Shown: positions 1 to 10,237, numbered from the stretch's first letter. The stretch is DNA of 64,000 nt from Calothrix sp. FI2-JRJ7 (GCA_019359675.1 JAHHGX010000072.1:1-64000); one strand, 5' to 3'. Translations and numbers: made by a program. Notes: a model not told the origin generated them from the sequence alone.

Positions 1-31
1 GCCAAGACTGATTGTCATAAAGCAATACTAT

Positions 32-316
32 TCAGGCGCCTAGCATTATATAACTTGTACCGCTTTGGGTATTGATGGCGCGGCGAAGCCGTGCCGAGAC
101 TGATTGTGCCAGTTGCGTAAGTCCTGAATTTAAATAAGTCTTGGCAATATTCTTTAGCATAGACTTGGGAAAAAAATCATAGTCTGTTTTTCCAATTAAT
201 GCATCTTGCTTATGTCCTATAAAATCACAGAAAGCATCATTTAAAAAAACCCAAATATGCTGTGAATATTTGACAAATATTGGGTCAGATATACTATTCA
301 ATATTTGTAGTAACAA
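32..316 (-). pseudogene. PAS-domain remnant of a sensor protein
   Basis: The first part of the reading frame (about residues 8-55: SDPIFVKYSQHIWVFLNDAF, then DFIGHKQDALIGKTDYDFFPKS) reads like the start of a PAS domain, the ligand or redox-sensing module of many cyanobacterial histidine kinases. After that the similarity stops and the sequence becomes Arg/Ser/Thr-rich with no domain character. The only available start is a TTG at 314-316, and no kinase part follows. The repeated words near 1-20 and 90-115 (gactgattgt) suggest a repeat-associated breakpoint. I read it as a decayed fragment; a small free-standing PAS protein is less likely. Confidence 0.5.
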
Positions 317-525
317 GTCAATTCTCCCTGCCAGTTATGTAGATTACTCTAATATTGGTTTGAGTTGAAACTTTTATTGCTCCCAGCAGAGCTAAATTTT
401 TTATTACTGATAAGTACTATGTTAATAAGTATTATTCTCATGTTCATTAATTATATTACATACTACGCCATAAATAGTATTTTTTTATACGTTAATTTTC
501 TAAAATTTAGTGCTGAAGTGCGAGT

Positions 526-1407
526 CTATAAATGTCTTTGTAAAATTCCAATTAGAACGGCTGGCGCCTCAAGATGAAGCAAAATTCCGGTATTGGGTAT
601 TGTGTAAAAGTTTTGAATAGCAGTTGTATTTAACAATGACAATCTTTGCCCAAGACGGAGGCGTGTAAATTGTGCTTGTTCTCCCCAAAATATCGTTGTT
701 GGTATTATCAGTTGTTGAATATATAGACTTAAATCGAAATATAAGTCACCGCGTAGAAATGCTAATGCTGAAAATTTTGCATTTGGTTGTTGTGCGCTAT
801 ATAAATATGCTTGTACCATTTCTTGAGTAACAAGTTGAGGCGATACGAAGAGGAAACTTTGTAAAAAATTACGAACCGCTAGTTCATTTTCGGCGCCTAA
901 AGTATATATCAAGTCTTCTAACAGGGGTAAGCTAATAAGTCCAAGTGGTAGTCGTCTACCGGCGCCTTCGCCAAAGTCATTAAATCCGGAAGGACAAATA
1001 AGAAATAATTGTTTAAATAAACTTGGTTGAGTAATAGCGAGTCGAATTGCTAAAGCAGCAGTCAATGAAGATGCAATAACCGTAACGGGAGAATCACAAG
1101 TTTGATTAATAAATTCTGTAATCGTGGTTAGATAATCATTAATAGTATAGTTACGAACTGGATGCGCGGAATCTCCCCAGCCAATTAAATCAGGCGCCAA
1201 AATTCGATGTGTTGCGGCAAAAGCCGGATAGACTTTAGACCATTCGTAAGCAGAGGCGCCACCACCAAAGTTATGTAGAAATAGAAGCGTGGGTGTTTGA
1301 TGTTCGTGTATTAACCAGGGAGCGCTTGTTTGAGTGTAGTAAACTATTGAACCAAGCGACGTTGGAATAACTTTTTGCCCAAAACCAGGTGGTTGAAATT
1401 GAATCAC
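526..1407 (-). CDS. alpha/beta-hydrolase fold protein
   Basis: A 293-residue alpha/beta hydrolase, probably a soluble esterase/lipase-like or haloperoxidase-like enzyme of unknown substrate. The oxyanion-hole region reads LFLHNFGGGAS and the following strand APDLIGWGDS. The nucleophile elbow is VIASSLTAA, so the usual G-x-S-x-G is changed to A-S-S-L-T. The C-terminal catalytic His is in GILLHLEAP. The strand-7 loop, where the acid normally sits, reads FWGEQAQF and lacks the expected Asp. Translation starts at a GTG. It lies 39 bp downstream of the DUF99 gene on the same strand, so the two are probably cotranscribed. The fold is secure, the activity is not. Confidence 0.8.
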   Translation of the reverse strand: MIQFQPPGFGQKVIPTSLGSIVYYTQTSAPWLIHEHQTPTLLFLHNFGGGASAYEWSKVYPAFAATHRILAPDLIGWGDSAHPVRNYTINDYLTTITEFINQTCDSPVTVIASSLTAALAIRLAITQPSLFKQLFLICPSGFNDFGEGAGRRLPLGLISLPLLEDLIYTLGAENELAVRNFLQSFLFVSPQLVTQEMVQAYLYSAQQPNAKFSALAFLRGDLYFDLSLYIQQLIIPTTIFWGEQAQFTRLRLGQRLSLLNTTAIQNFYTIPNTGILLHLEAPAVLIGILQRHL

Positions 1408-1446
1408 GTTTTTACCCTGTTAAATAAAACCACAAGTAATTATATT

Positions 1447-2031
1447 TTAAGCAGAACTGCCGCTTTCACCTTGGATTACTGCTGCTCCAATCAGATGGGC
1501 TAATCTCAAAGCTTCGGGAACTTTACCGCAGTCAGTTAACCGCTGTAGTACAGATGCTATTACTGAAGCATGTTCCCCACAAACTTGAAAAACAAAAGGT
1601 GGGTATTCATAAATTGTTCCTGCGCTTCTAAGTAGCTCTAATCGTTTTTCAGGATAAGGTAAACGATTTATTGGCTCTAACATTGCCGTTAAATTAGGTT
1701 GTCTTCGCATTACAGCAACACAAGGAATTTGTAAACGCGCGCACAATTCAGGTAAGTTAACAAAATTTAATCCACCAAATCCAATTCCATCGAGTAAGAC
1801 AATATGTAATTGTGGCAGAAACTTACCGCCAATAAGTAAATTGCATATTGTATCGGTAGAATCAAAACCATCTTGTTGAATTTGTCCCCACACCATTCCT
1901 TCAAACCGGGTTTGCGCGCAAATAATCCCCGCTAGATTTACATTCTCTTTTGAACCGCGAATAAATGGCGCATCATCGAAACCAACGACGCGGATTGTTC
2001 GATTCAATTTGAGCAATGATTCTAGTTTCAT
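1447..2031 (-). CDS. DUF99 family protein
   Basis: A 194-residue protein matching the DUF99 (UPF0215, endonuclease-dU-like) family. It opens with RVVGFDDAPF, then NLAGIICAQTRFEGMVWGQI, QDGFDSTDTICNLL, IVLLDGIGFGGLNFVNLPEL and IPCVAVMRRQPN; this succession of conserved Gly/Asp strands is typical of the family. DUF99 proteins are mostly archaeal or cyanobacterial, and some family members have been linked to DNA-repair endonuclease activity; I cannot show that for this one. Starts at ATG and is the first gene of a two-gene unit with the hydrolase downstream. Confidence 0.8.
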   Translation of the reverse strand: MKLESLLKLNRTIRVVGFDDAPFIRGSKENVNLAGIICAQTRFEGMVWGQIQQDGFDSTDTICNLLIGGKFLPQLHIVLLDGIGFGGLNFVNLPELCARLQIPCVAVMRRQPNLTAMLEPINRLPYPEKRLELLRSAGTIYEYPPFVFQVCGEHASVIASVLQRLTDCGKVPEALRLAHLIGAAVIQGESGSSA

Positions 2032-2380
2032 AGCGAGTTAAATTTTTATATACGTAGGAAAAACAGTATTATCTGTAACACTATTGCTGTAACACGGATT
2101 TACATTTTTGCGGTCAATCGATACAATACAACTAATGAATTTTGACAACGACAAAAAAATAAAAGCTGACTTCAACCTTTACCAGTAGATGAAGCCAGCG
2201 CTTGTAAAATCAACTTTATTGACAAGCAATCGAGTTGAATATTTGTACTTATCATTGTCCAGATGATCAAGTACTCAGGGTGTTGATAAGTTAACAGTTG
2301 AGGACGAAAAGCGGCAAAATGCTTTTATTCTCTGCTAACACCATCTTTTTAGTTCAAATTTACCAGTTTAAGGTTTTAGG

Positions 2381-2438
2381 CATGTTGCGCTCTCGCTTTT
2401 AAGCTGCTCTAACCTTAAGAGCGCGAGCTTGCGACATG
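2381..2438. repeat. long imperfect inverted repeat downstream of the response regulator
   Basis: Two arms of about 23-25 bases (from catgttgcgctctcg to gcgagcttgcgacatg) flank a loop near ctgctctaac. The hairpin lies about 85 bp past the stop of the minus-strand response regulator, inside the roughly 490-bp gap 2032-2522. It may end that transcript, but there is no strong T-run. I see no gene in the rest of the gap. Confidence 0.5.
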
Positions 2439-2522
2439 TATGAAGCTTTATTGCGACCGAAGTTCGGACATTAAAGCATCACAACAGTGAACTGATGGAA
2501 CTGAAATTTATGGCGCCAACTT

Positions 2523-3200
2523 TTAAGCCATTTGGTTTTCAATCGCCCACCGTGCCAACTCGGTACGGTTATGGAGATTGGTTTTGCCTAACATATTGGA
2601 AACATGGCTTTCTACAGTTCGCTGACTAACGTTGAGTTCTTCAGCAATTTCGCGGTTAGCTAAACCTCGTGCAACAAACTGAACAACTTTGAGTTCGGTT
2701 GGAGTTAGCTGTACATCGAAGGGAACTTGGATTCGAGAACCATTTTCTCCTCCTTTAGCTTGGTGTTCTTTCCAACGAATCGTTTGTTTGAGAGAAGATT
2801 CAACTTGCGCGACGAGTTCCTCTGGTTCAAAAGGTTTGACCATATAAACATCGGCGCCTTTGTTGAGTCCTTTAACACGGTCGGCACTTTGTCCTTTCGC
2901 GGACAAAAATAGTACGGGAATCCAACTAGTGCGCTCAGTTTGCCGGACTTGTTCAACAAAGGTGTATCCATCCATTTCTGGCATCATCACGTCGCAAATA
3001 ATCATGTCTGGAATATCCTGCTCTAAAATTTCCAGAGCTTCGCGGCCATTTTCGGCAGTGATGACTTCGTATCCTCGGAATTCCAAGTAATCCTTTACCA
3101 GCAAAATGAGGTTGGGGTCATCATCGATAAGTAAAAGTCGTTTATGTTCTTTCATGCTGGGTTCTTTCATAGCAGTGGCACTTGTCGCACTTCGGTCCAT
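2523..3200 (-). CDS. NarL/LuxR-type response regulator (Rre1/Ycf29-like)
   Basis: A two-component response regulator: an N-terminal receiver domain (LLLIDDDPN acidic pocket, phospho-acceptor Asp in IICDVMMPEMDG, switch residues in LSAKG and the Lys in MVKPFEPEEL) joined to a C-terminal LuxR/NarL helix-turn-helix (LTPTELKVVQFVARGLANRE, then SQRTVESHVSNMLGKTN). The sequence looks like the very conserved cyanobacterial Rre1/Ycf29 regulator, which acts in stress signalling, but I assign this by eye. The longest frame starts at a TTG (3257); ATG codons at 3200 and 3170 are more natural starts. It lies about 1 kb upstream of groESL on the opposite strand. Confidence 0.8.
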   Translation of the reverse strand: MDRSATSATAMKEPSMKEHKRLLLIDDDPNLILLVKDYLEFRGYEVITAENGREALEILEQDIPDMIICDVMMPEMDGYTFVEQVRQTERTSWIPVLFLSAKGQSADRVKGLNKGADVYMVKPFEPEELVAQVESSLKQTIRWKEHQAKGGENGSRIQVPFDVQLTPTELKVVQFVARGLANREIAEELNVSQRTVESHVSNMLGKTNLHNRTELARWAIENQMA

Positions 3201-3257
3201 GAGGTCTTGATTCGTTATCCTCTGTATTGAGTGGTTGAGATGTTGGTTTTCCCACAA

Positions 3258-4098
3258 AACTCGCCAATACTCTTTTTAGTTTCCAAAGTGACCAACACTT
3301 CTTTTAACCGCAAGACTTGGGGCAAAAGTCCAGTAAGGATACGTAGAGCAGTAGTATTTATAATGCGCTATTATATATCGCTTTGAAGAGTGCGGGTGAA
3401 AAAACACTGATTAAATAATAATTATTCAAGTTTACCGGATCGGTATTGGTACTAGATGCCCCCAGGTAAAAAACCCGCGTCGCGCATAGCTTACTGCTTG
3501 TTCATATCCTTCATGCGTTGGTGAAGAAACCTTGTTGGAGTAATCAAGCAGGCGTCCTGGTTAAATTAGTTCTTGAATAAGACGTTCAATCATTTTACTC
3601 TTCGCGGGCGAAAAAGACCGCACCATCCGGGTAAACTACCATTATCGTTCGAGAGCAACAAACTCGCAAGCAGTTCGTTAATTGTTCTGAAAATTAACTG
3701 AGTAAACCGGAAGTAAATAATCGAGTTTAGTTTTTTGAGACGTTTTTCAAGTAATTCCATAATTCCAAATAATCTTGGTTTGGGCAACCGACTATTAAAT
3801 GGAAGCAAGAGCAACCTCTAGAAACAGCCTGTTCCTATATTGCCCTCACTCTCCTTAAATCTACAGAATTACTTAGGATTTTTTGACCGGATAGCTTGGT
3901 AAATTTTGGTATTTTACTGCCCTTGATTAGCATCATCTCCTGATTAAACTACACATCCTGATTACTGTTCTATATCAATTTCCACCGTTTGCAAATAAAT
4001 TTGAAGACACAAAAATTTTCGTGAACCAAGAGAATTTACTCATAATTCGGGTTTTTCTAAGTATTTATACTCAATTATTCTAAATCTATATTATTCAA
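3258..4098. other. long intergenic region between the regulator and groES
   Basis: About 840 bp with no recognisable gene. A 74-residue minus-strand frame at 3590-3814 has no family character. A short open stretch on the minus strand around 3440-3565 lies between stops and is not assigned. The region must hold the divergent promoters of the regulator and groESL. Confidence 0.4.
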
Positions 4099-4114
4099 GT
4101 TCGGGAACCCGTAC
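4099..4114 (+). promoter_or_regulatory. K-box upstream of groESL
   Basis: GTTCGG-GAAC-CCGTAC matches at every specified position the cyanobacterial K-box consensus GTTCGG-NNAN-CCNNAC, known from work on light- and heat-responsive groE transcription. It sits about 40 bp upstream of the CIRCE operator and about 80 bp before the groES start codon. Confidence 0.75.
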
Positions 4115-4153
4115 ATGGTTATTTCTTGCCAACAGCAGCCATATTTAGTTACA

Positions 4154-4180
4154 TTAGCACTCATGAATCGAGAGTGCTAA
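4154..4180 (+). promoter_or_regulatory. CIRCE operator (HrcA site)
   Basis: A perfect TTAGCACTC-N9-GAGTGCTAA inverted repeat, the CIRCE element bound by the heat-shock repressor HrcA. It ends 13 bases before the groES ATG at 4194, so it lies in the leader and overlaps the usual ribosome-binding position. This implies HrcA repression of groESL. Confidence 0.95.
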
Positions 4181-4193
4181 AAAGTAAATTCCT

Positions 4194-4508
4194 ATGGCAG
4201 CTGTATCTTTAGTAAGCGTATCCACTGTTAAACCTTTAGGAGACCGCGTTTTCATCAAAGTAAACGCAGCAGAAGAGAAGACCGCAGGTGGTCTGTACTT
4301 GCCCGATAATGCACAAGAAAAGCCCCAAGTTGGCGAAGTTGTTGCAGTTGGCGACGGTAAGTATAAAGATGACGGAAATCGCGTGGCTATGGACGTAAAA
4401 GTAGGGGACAAAGTTCTCTACTCTAAGTACGCAGGTACTGACATCAAGCTAGGCACCGACGAGTACATATTACTCTCAGAGAAAGACATTTTGGCTGTTG
4501 TTAGCTAA
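4194..4508 (+). CDS. groES: co-chaperonin GroES
   Basis: The 104-residue co-chaperonin forms the heptameric lid of GroEL. It has the GroES signature [12 protein letters not shown] near the N terminus, the mobile loop ([19 protein letters not shown]), then [10 protein letters not shown] and [16 protein letters not shown]. Length is normal for a cyanobacterial GroES. It starts the groESL operon, with CIRCE and K-box directly upstream and groEL 107 bp downstream, so heat and light stress control is expected. Confidence 0.97.
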   Translation: MAAVSLVSVSTVKPLGDRVFIKVNAAEEKTAGGLYLPDNAQEKPQVGEVVAVGDGKYKDDGNRVAMDVKVGDKVLYSKYAGTDIKLGTDEYILLSEKDILAVVS

Positions 4509-4600
4509 AACTTCGTTTGGCTAATTGGCTAACAAGGAATAAAAGTTAGCAATTAGCAATCCATCATTCACGCTCCTACATTCATAAATTGCGACTTTAA

Positions 4601-6256
<1,656 letters not shown>

Positions 6257-6269
6257 TTAATCCCCCCAA

Positions 6270-6288
6270 CCCCCCTTAATAAGGGGGG
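6270..6288 (+). terminator. C-run/G-run hairpin after groEL
   Basis: CCCCCCTTA-A-TAAGGGGGG is a perfect palindrome 13 bases past the groEL stop, followed by AT-rich sequence with a T-run near 6303. It is probably the groESL terminator. The same C/G-run words recur as a tandem array at 44537-44726, so it is also a dispersed repeat. Confidence 0.6.
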
Positions 6289-6338
6289 CAAATAATGGTT
6301 ATTTTTTCCTGTACAAAGGGAAATAAATATTACTTCTT

Positions 6339-6364
6339 GTGGAGCGGGCATCCCTGCCCGCCTC
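6339..6364. repeat. small dispersed hairpin (GCGGGCA type)
   Basis: GCGGGCA-TCCC-TGCCCGC within a gtggag...cctc context. It belongs to a family of short G/C-rich hairpins with variable stem sequence seen at several intergenic sites in this window (11261, 17162, 28675, 28876, 29605, 35046, 35321). Confidence 0.55.
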
Positions 6365-6541
6365 TGATAAAAACAGCTACTTCTTGACATAGAAATGGCT
6401 GTTTTTTTGTGTGGACAGCAAAGTCAAAAAAGTATAAGGTAAAATTTAGAATGACAAGCGTATGGATAAAATTTGTATATGTTATCTAAAAAATGGCTAG
6501 AAATTAGATAATCAATAAATAAACAGGTGTGAGTAATACAG

Positions 6542-6865
6542 GTGACTTTTAATAATATCCTTGAGCAGGTTAGAGAAGCCGCATCCAAGCGGTTATTATT
6601 CCTGCCTCATACGATTTGACAAATGTCACGCCCCGAACGAATGATTTCTACTGCGGAGATTGAGACAGTTGTGATGACGGGTGAGGTTATAGAAGACTAT
6701 CCTGAAGATGCAAGAGGTCATAGTTGTTTAATATTGGGTTTGGTTCAAAGTAATCGACCTATACATGTGGTCTGCGCCCCAAAAGATGATTATCTCGCTA
6801 TTATTACAGCCTATCTCCCAGACCCAAATCAATGGTCATCAGATTTTAGAAGGAGACTTTCATAG
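6542..6865 (+). pseudogene. DUF4258 toxin-like gene with an in-frame TGA
   Basis: From GTG 6542 the frame reads MTFNNILEQVREAASKRLLF then LPHTI, a TGA at 6617-6619, QMSRPERMI, and continues without interruption to the stop at 6863-6865. Both parts are recognisable DUF4258 sequence (LPHAIxQMSRPDRMI, EVIEDYPEDxRGHSC, HVVCAPKDxYLAIITAYLP), a family of RelE/HigB-like putative toxins paired with YgiT-type antitoxins. The TGA sits where relatives usually have Arg, consistent with CGA to TGA. Translation could restart at ATG 6623, but that protein lacks its first 27 residues. A zinc-finger partner gene follows one base later. Confidence 0.75.
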
Positions 6866-6866
6866 A

Positions 6867-7082
6867 ATGGAATGTTTATACTGCAAATCAAAAATGCGAC
6901 GTGGAACCAGTCCTTTTAGCATTGACAGAAATGGCTACCATTTAACCTGGGATGCAATTCCTGCATCGGTTTGTGACCAGTGTGGTGAGACACTATTTGA
7001 AGCGCGTGAAGTTGATTTAATCCAAGAGGCTCTTACAGCGTTAGATAGTAAAACTGCTACATTCGCAACAGTAAAAAACTAA
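6867..7082 (+). CDS. YgiT-type zinc-finger protein (antitoxin-like)
   Basis: A 71-residue protein with two CxxC knuckles (ECLYCKSK near the start and VCDQCGE near residue 43) and the family phrase GYHLTWDAIPASVCDQCGETLFEA, as in the N-terminal metal-binding domain of MqsA/YgiT antitoxins. I chose the ATG at 6867 because AAGGAGA lies just upstream and the longer frame from 6765 overlaps the preceding gene. It forms a unit with the DUF4258 gene, whose product it would be expected to neutralise. It appears intact although its partner is broken. Confidence 0.8.
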   Translation: MECLYCKSKMRRGTSPFSIDRNGYHLTWDAIPASVCDQCGETLFEAREVDLIQEALTALDSKTATFATVKN

Positions 7083-7203
7083 TTTACAAACTGGATTTTA
7101 TTTGGTTCAGTCGCATGTTCTATACTGTAATTGCTTTATAACAATTTAAATTTTGCCATTCCACCTAGCTCAAAGCGTTCGAGATTATTTAAAATCTAAT
7201 CAT

Positions 7204-8136
7204 CTAGCTAGAGTAAGGTATTAATGAAATAGTCTTATCACTATTACCGCTTGCTAAGATTTTGAAATTAGGATTAAAGGTTACAGAATAAACAGTATTG
7301 TCGCAAACTGTATAAGCTGCTATCTCTCTACCTGTATCCACTTGCCAAAGCTTAACCGTTTTATCTTGACTAGCACTAGCTAAAATATTACCATCTGGGC
7401 TAAATCCTACAGAATAAATACATTCAGAGTGAGCGTTGATAGTCCTAATTTCCTTTCCTGTATTTACGTCCCATAGCTTAATGCTTTTATCATTGCTGCC
7501 ACTGGCTAAAATCTTACTATTTGGACTAAAGGCAACTGAGTGAATACCTCCAAACCAATCAGAATGACCAGTAAGAGTGAGAATTTTCTGCTGTGATAAA
7601 TTCCAAAGCTTGATACTTTTATCATTGCCAGCACCACTACTAGCTAAGATTTGACCATCGCTACTAAAAGCAACACATAAAACATCATCAGTATGTCCAG
7701 GTAACTCGTATAGTTCTTTAGATAAATCTAGCGACCACAGTTTTACCTTTTTATCTTTACTACCGCTTGCTAATGTTTTACCATCTGGACTAAAAGCAAC
7801 AGAGTAAACCATTTCTTCGTGTCCCGTGAAAGTACAAATTTCCTTTCCTGTAGACACATCCCATAATTTAATAGTTTTATCATCGCTTCCACTAGCTAAT
7901 GTCTTACCATCTGGACTAAAAGCGACTGAACTAACCTTTCCTTCAAACCAGGAAGATTCTCCATGTCCTTTAAGGGTGAGAAGCTCTCCTCTAGAATTCC
8001 AAATTTTTATAGTTTTGTCATCGCTACCACTTGCTAGTTTTTGTCCATCGGGACTAAACGCAACTGACTTAACTTTATCTGAATGTCCTTTTAAATTTCC
8101 TGTAAATACCAAGTTTTGCATTTCCATATTTGACAT
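7204..8136 (-). CDS. WD40 beta-propeller protein
   Basis: A 310-residue protein made almost entirely of seven WD40 repeats (GHSDKVKSVAFSPDGQKLAS, then TIKIW, and so on); the last repeat ends TISLIP rather than in a WD. No enzyme domain or signal peptide is seen. Such propellers act as protein-interaction platforms. Blades 2, 4 and 5 carry the same kind of small insertions as the propeller of the large protein at 48274-50703, so the two are paralogues. It is divergent from an AAA ATPase gene, with 208 bp between the starts. Confidence 0.88.
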   Translation of the reverse strand: MSNMEMQNLVFTGNLKGHSDKVKSVAFSPDGQKLASGSDDKTIKIWNSRGELLTLKGHGESSWFEGKVSSVAFSPDGKTLASGSDDKTIKLWDVSTGKEICTFTGHEEMVYSVAFSPDGKTLASGSKDKKVKLWSLDLSKELYELPGHTDDVLCVAFSSDGQILASSGAGNDKSIKLWNLSQQKILTLTGHSDWFGGIHSVAFSPNSKILASGSNDKSIKLWDVNTGKEIRTINAHSECIYSVGFSPDGNILASASQDKTVKLWQVDTGREIAAYTVCDNTVYSVTFNPNFKILASGNSDKTISLIPYSS

Positions 8137-8344
8137 CTTCGTTTAGAAATTTTTTCCATTTTATCCAATGTCAAACAATCTGCTATTTTTCTTCTGGTAA
8201 AGCTTTTAAATACCATTAGTAACAGTATTAGCATACGCTGTTGTAGTCGGCTTACGGAAATGACCAGCAGGCACCAAATACCAAAATTGGAAAGTATAAT
8301 ATATGAAACAATATCTGATATAAAATTATTTATAGGGAGAAATT

Positions 8345-9262
8345 ATGTCTTTACTGGATGATGAGATTGAATTCGAGCTTCAACGTATGAAAGCAGAGTT
8401 AAAGCATGGAAATATCACATTTAATCAACATAAGAGTGATTATAATGATTATCGCCTAGGGTTAGAAGCTATTTCAAATAAGCTTAATCATCTAGTTGGA
8501 ATGCAAAATGTTAAAAATGAGGTCAATACTCTCATCAATTTTTTGAAGATACAAAAGCTGCGTGAAGAAAAAGGGCTTAATAAGATTTCGGTGACGCTAC
8601 ATTCGGTATTTTGCGGCCCTCCAGGTACAGGAAAAACGACTGTAGCTCGACTCATGGGTGAAATATATCACGAGCTTGGGATACTCTCGAAGGGTCATTT
8701 AATTGAAACAGATAGATCAGGAATGGTAGCGGGATATGTTGGGCAAACAGCGGTTAAGGTAAATAATTTAATTGAGTCAGCCTTAGATGGGGTACTGTTT
8801 ATTGATGAAGCATATGCATTAAAGTCGCAGGGTTCAGGCAATGATTTTGGTCAGGAAGCTATCGATACTCTTTTGAAACGAATGGAAGATCATAGAGATA
8901 GGTTAGTAGTTATCGTAGCTGGCTATGCTGATGAAATGTCAAGATTTATTAACTCTAATCCTGGTTTGCAGTCCAGGTTTAATAAATATTTTTACTTCGA
9001 TGATTACGAACCTCAAGAGCTATTAAGTATTTTTGAGGAGGTTTGCCAAAAAAATCATTTTAATTTAAATGAAGCATCCAGAGAAGGACTACTAAACAAG
9101 TTCCAAGATTTGTATACGACAAGAGATAAAAATTTTGGCAATGGGAGACTTGTAAGAAATATCTTTGAAAAAACAATTGAAAAACAGGCAAATCGGTTAG
9201 TAATGCTTTCTGGAGTTAGTAAAGAAGAAATGATGACTATTATGCCTGAAGATATTCCTTAA
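8345..9262 (+). CDS. CbxX/CfxQ-type AAA ATPase
   Basis: A 305-residue AAA+ ATPase. Walker A is GPPGTGKTT (about residue 91), Walker B is VLFIDEAYAL, and the arginine-finger region lies near NPGLQSRFNKYF. The family includes rubisco activases of the CbbX type and EccA of type VII secretion. An N-terminal helical segment precedes the core (LNHLVGMQNVKNEVNTLINF), and the C-terminal part has the sensor-2-like GNGRLVRNIFE. GGGAGA lies just before the ATG. The substrate is unknown; it is not next to rubisco or ESX genes but is divergent from a WD40 gene. Confidence 0.85.
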   Translation: MSLLDDEIEFELQRMKAELKHGNITFNQHKSDYNDYRLGLEAISNKLNHLVGMQNVKNEVNTLINFLKIQKLREEKGLNKISVTLHSVFCGPPGTGKTTVARLMGEIYHELGILSKGHLIETDRSGMVAGYVGQTAVKVNNLIESALDGVLFIDEAYALKSQGSGNDFGQEAIDTLLKRMEDHRDRLVVIVAGYADEMSRFINSNPGLQSRFNKYFYFDDYEPQELLSIFEEVCQKNHFNLNEASREGLLNKFQDLYTTRDKNFGNGRLVRNIFEKTIEKQANRLVMLSGVSKEEMMTIMPEDIP

Positions 9263-9319
9263 GTAGGCGCCACTCACTTATGTGGACTATGAGCGTATTT
9301 ATGTAGAGCATATAGTTAT

Positions 9320-9550
9320 TTACTGACCTATCACTAAAGAATAATTAAACTCATCAGCGATTGTCCGTAAATAATCAAGTTGTTTATCTTGAGATTGTGC
9401 TTTTAATAATTTGCGTGCAACATCACGAGCTATTTCTAGAGTTTCAGTAACTGTTCTTCCTTGTGCAATTAAACTTTGTAGTTCATCTGATGTTGCCAGA
9501 TATACACCTTCCGGCAATTTTTAAATGTCAATATTAAGCAGTTTTTCCAT
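9320..9550 (-). pseudogene. HicB-like antitoxin gene with an in-frame TAA
   Basis: From ATG 9550 the frame reads MEKLLNIDI, a TAA at 9521-9523, KLPEGVYLATSDELQSLIAQ, then GRTVTETLEIARDVARKLLK and on to a stop at 9320. The part after the stop is the conserved start of HicB-like (DUF1902-type) antitoxins, where relatives read (I)EKLPEGVYLATS, so the TAA probably replaced GAA. No HicA toxin gene is next to it. The remaining 65-residue frame has only a TTG start. Best read as a recently inactivated antitoxin. Confidence 0.7.
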
Positions 9551-9611
9551 TTTTATTTATTTGATGTAAACGCTATATAATTATATTACAAATTTAAATT
9601 CTTATAATTGC

Positions 9612-10237
9612 TTAAAATTCTTCTAAGGCTTCAAGATGACCTACTTGCCAGCTATGTTCTATAATTGTGGGGATAATTTGGGTTATAGCTATATTTGGAA
9701 AAGTTGGGCTAGTGTCTGATTTAATATAGTTATTATTTTGAAGTAGATGGATAGTTAGAGTTTTACCGTTATAAATCCATACTTCTGGAACGCCTATAGC
9801 TTTGTAAGCATCGATAGTTGTTTTAGAAGTCACGTCGGTTTCAATTGCTAAATATGGCGCCGGGTCATTCGATTCAATACGGCGCCGACCTATCATCACT
9901 TGATAGTTTTGGATGTAAAAGCAAGCATCTGGCTCTACACCTGCTGCACCTTCTTTTTTAAAACTTGTTGAGCCAAATGGTTCGTATCTTCTGCCTGTAA
10001 ATTTAAGTAATATTTTAACGATATCTGAAATTATATCTTTTGGTTTTCGTGTTCTGGTAATGGAACCATAATTTCAAATGTACCCTGGTGGTAAGCAACC
10101 CGTGAGGAGCGTTTTTCTCCCAACTCTTCCAATATCGCCTCAAATTCTTCCCAGGTAACGTCAGGAATAGTGACAAAACTGCCGGGTTCAAGTTGCATGG
10201 TCGCGATAGGTTTGACAACGCGAAGGGTTGTAATCAT
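9612..10237 (-). pseudogene. Uma2 family nuclease-like gene with a frameshift
   Basis: The first half (from ATG 10237) reads MITTLRVVKPIATMQLEPGS, PDVTWEEFEAILEELGEKR, RVAYHQGTFEIMVPLPEHEN and then stops. In the next frame the gene continues IISDIVKILLKFTGRRYEPF, KEGAAGVEPDACFYIQNYQV, PAPYLAIETDVTSKTTIDAY, EVWIYNGKTLTIHLL. Together they make one normal Uma2 (DUF820) protein of the PD-(D/E)xK fold, including the VEPDACFYI and E-x-(D) motifs. Adding one base in the run of four T at about 10038-10041 restores the frame. So this is a single-base deletion, or a sequencing error in a short homopolymer. Confidence 0.75.

Noticed and set aside
365-577. 70-residue plus-strand hydrophobic frame
   Set aside because: TTG start in very AT-rich DNA and overlap with the 3' end of the hydrolase gene; hydrophobicity follows from T-rich composition.
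3590-3814. 74-residue minus-strand frame upstream of groESL
   Set aside because: No motif, no ribosome-binding site and no recognisable family; treated as chance.
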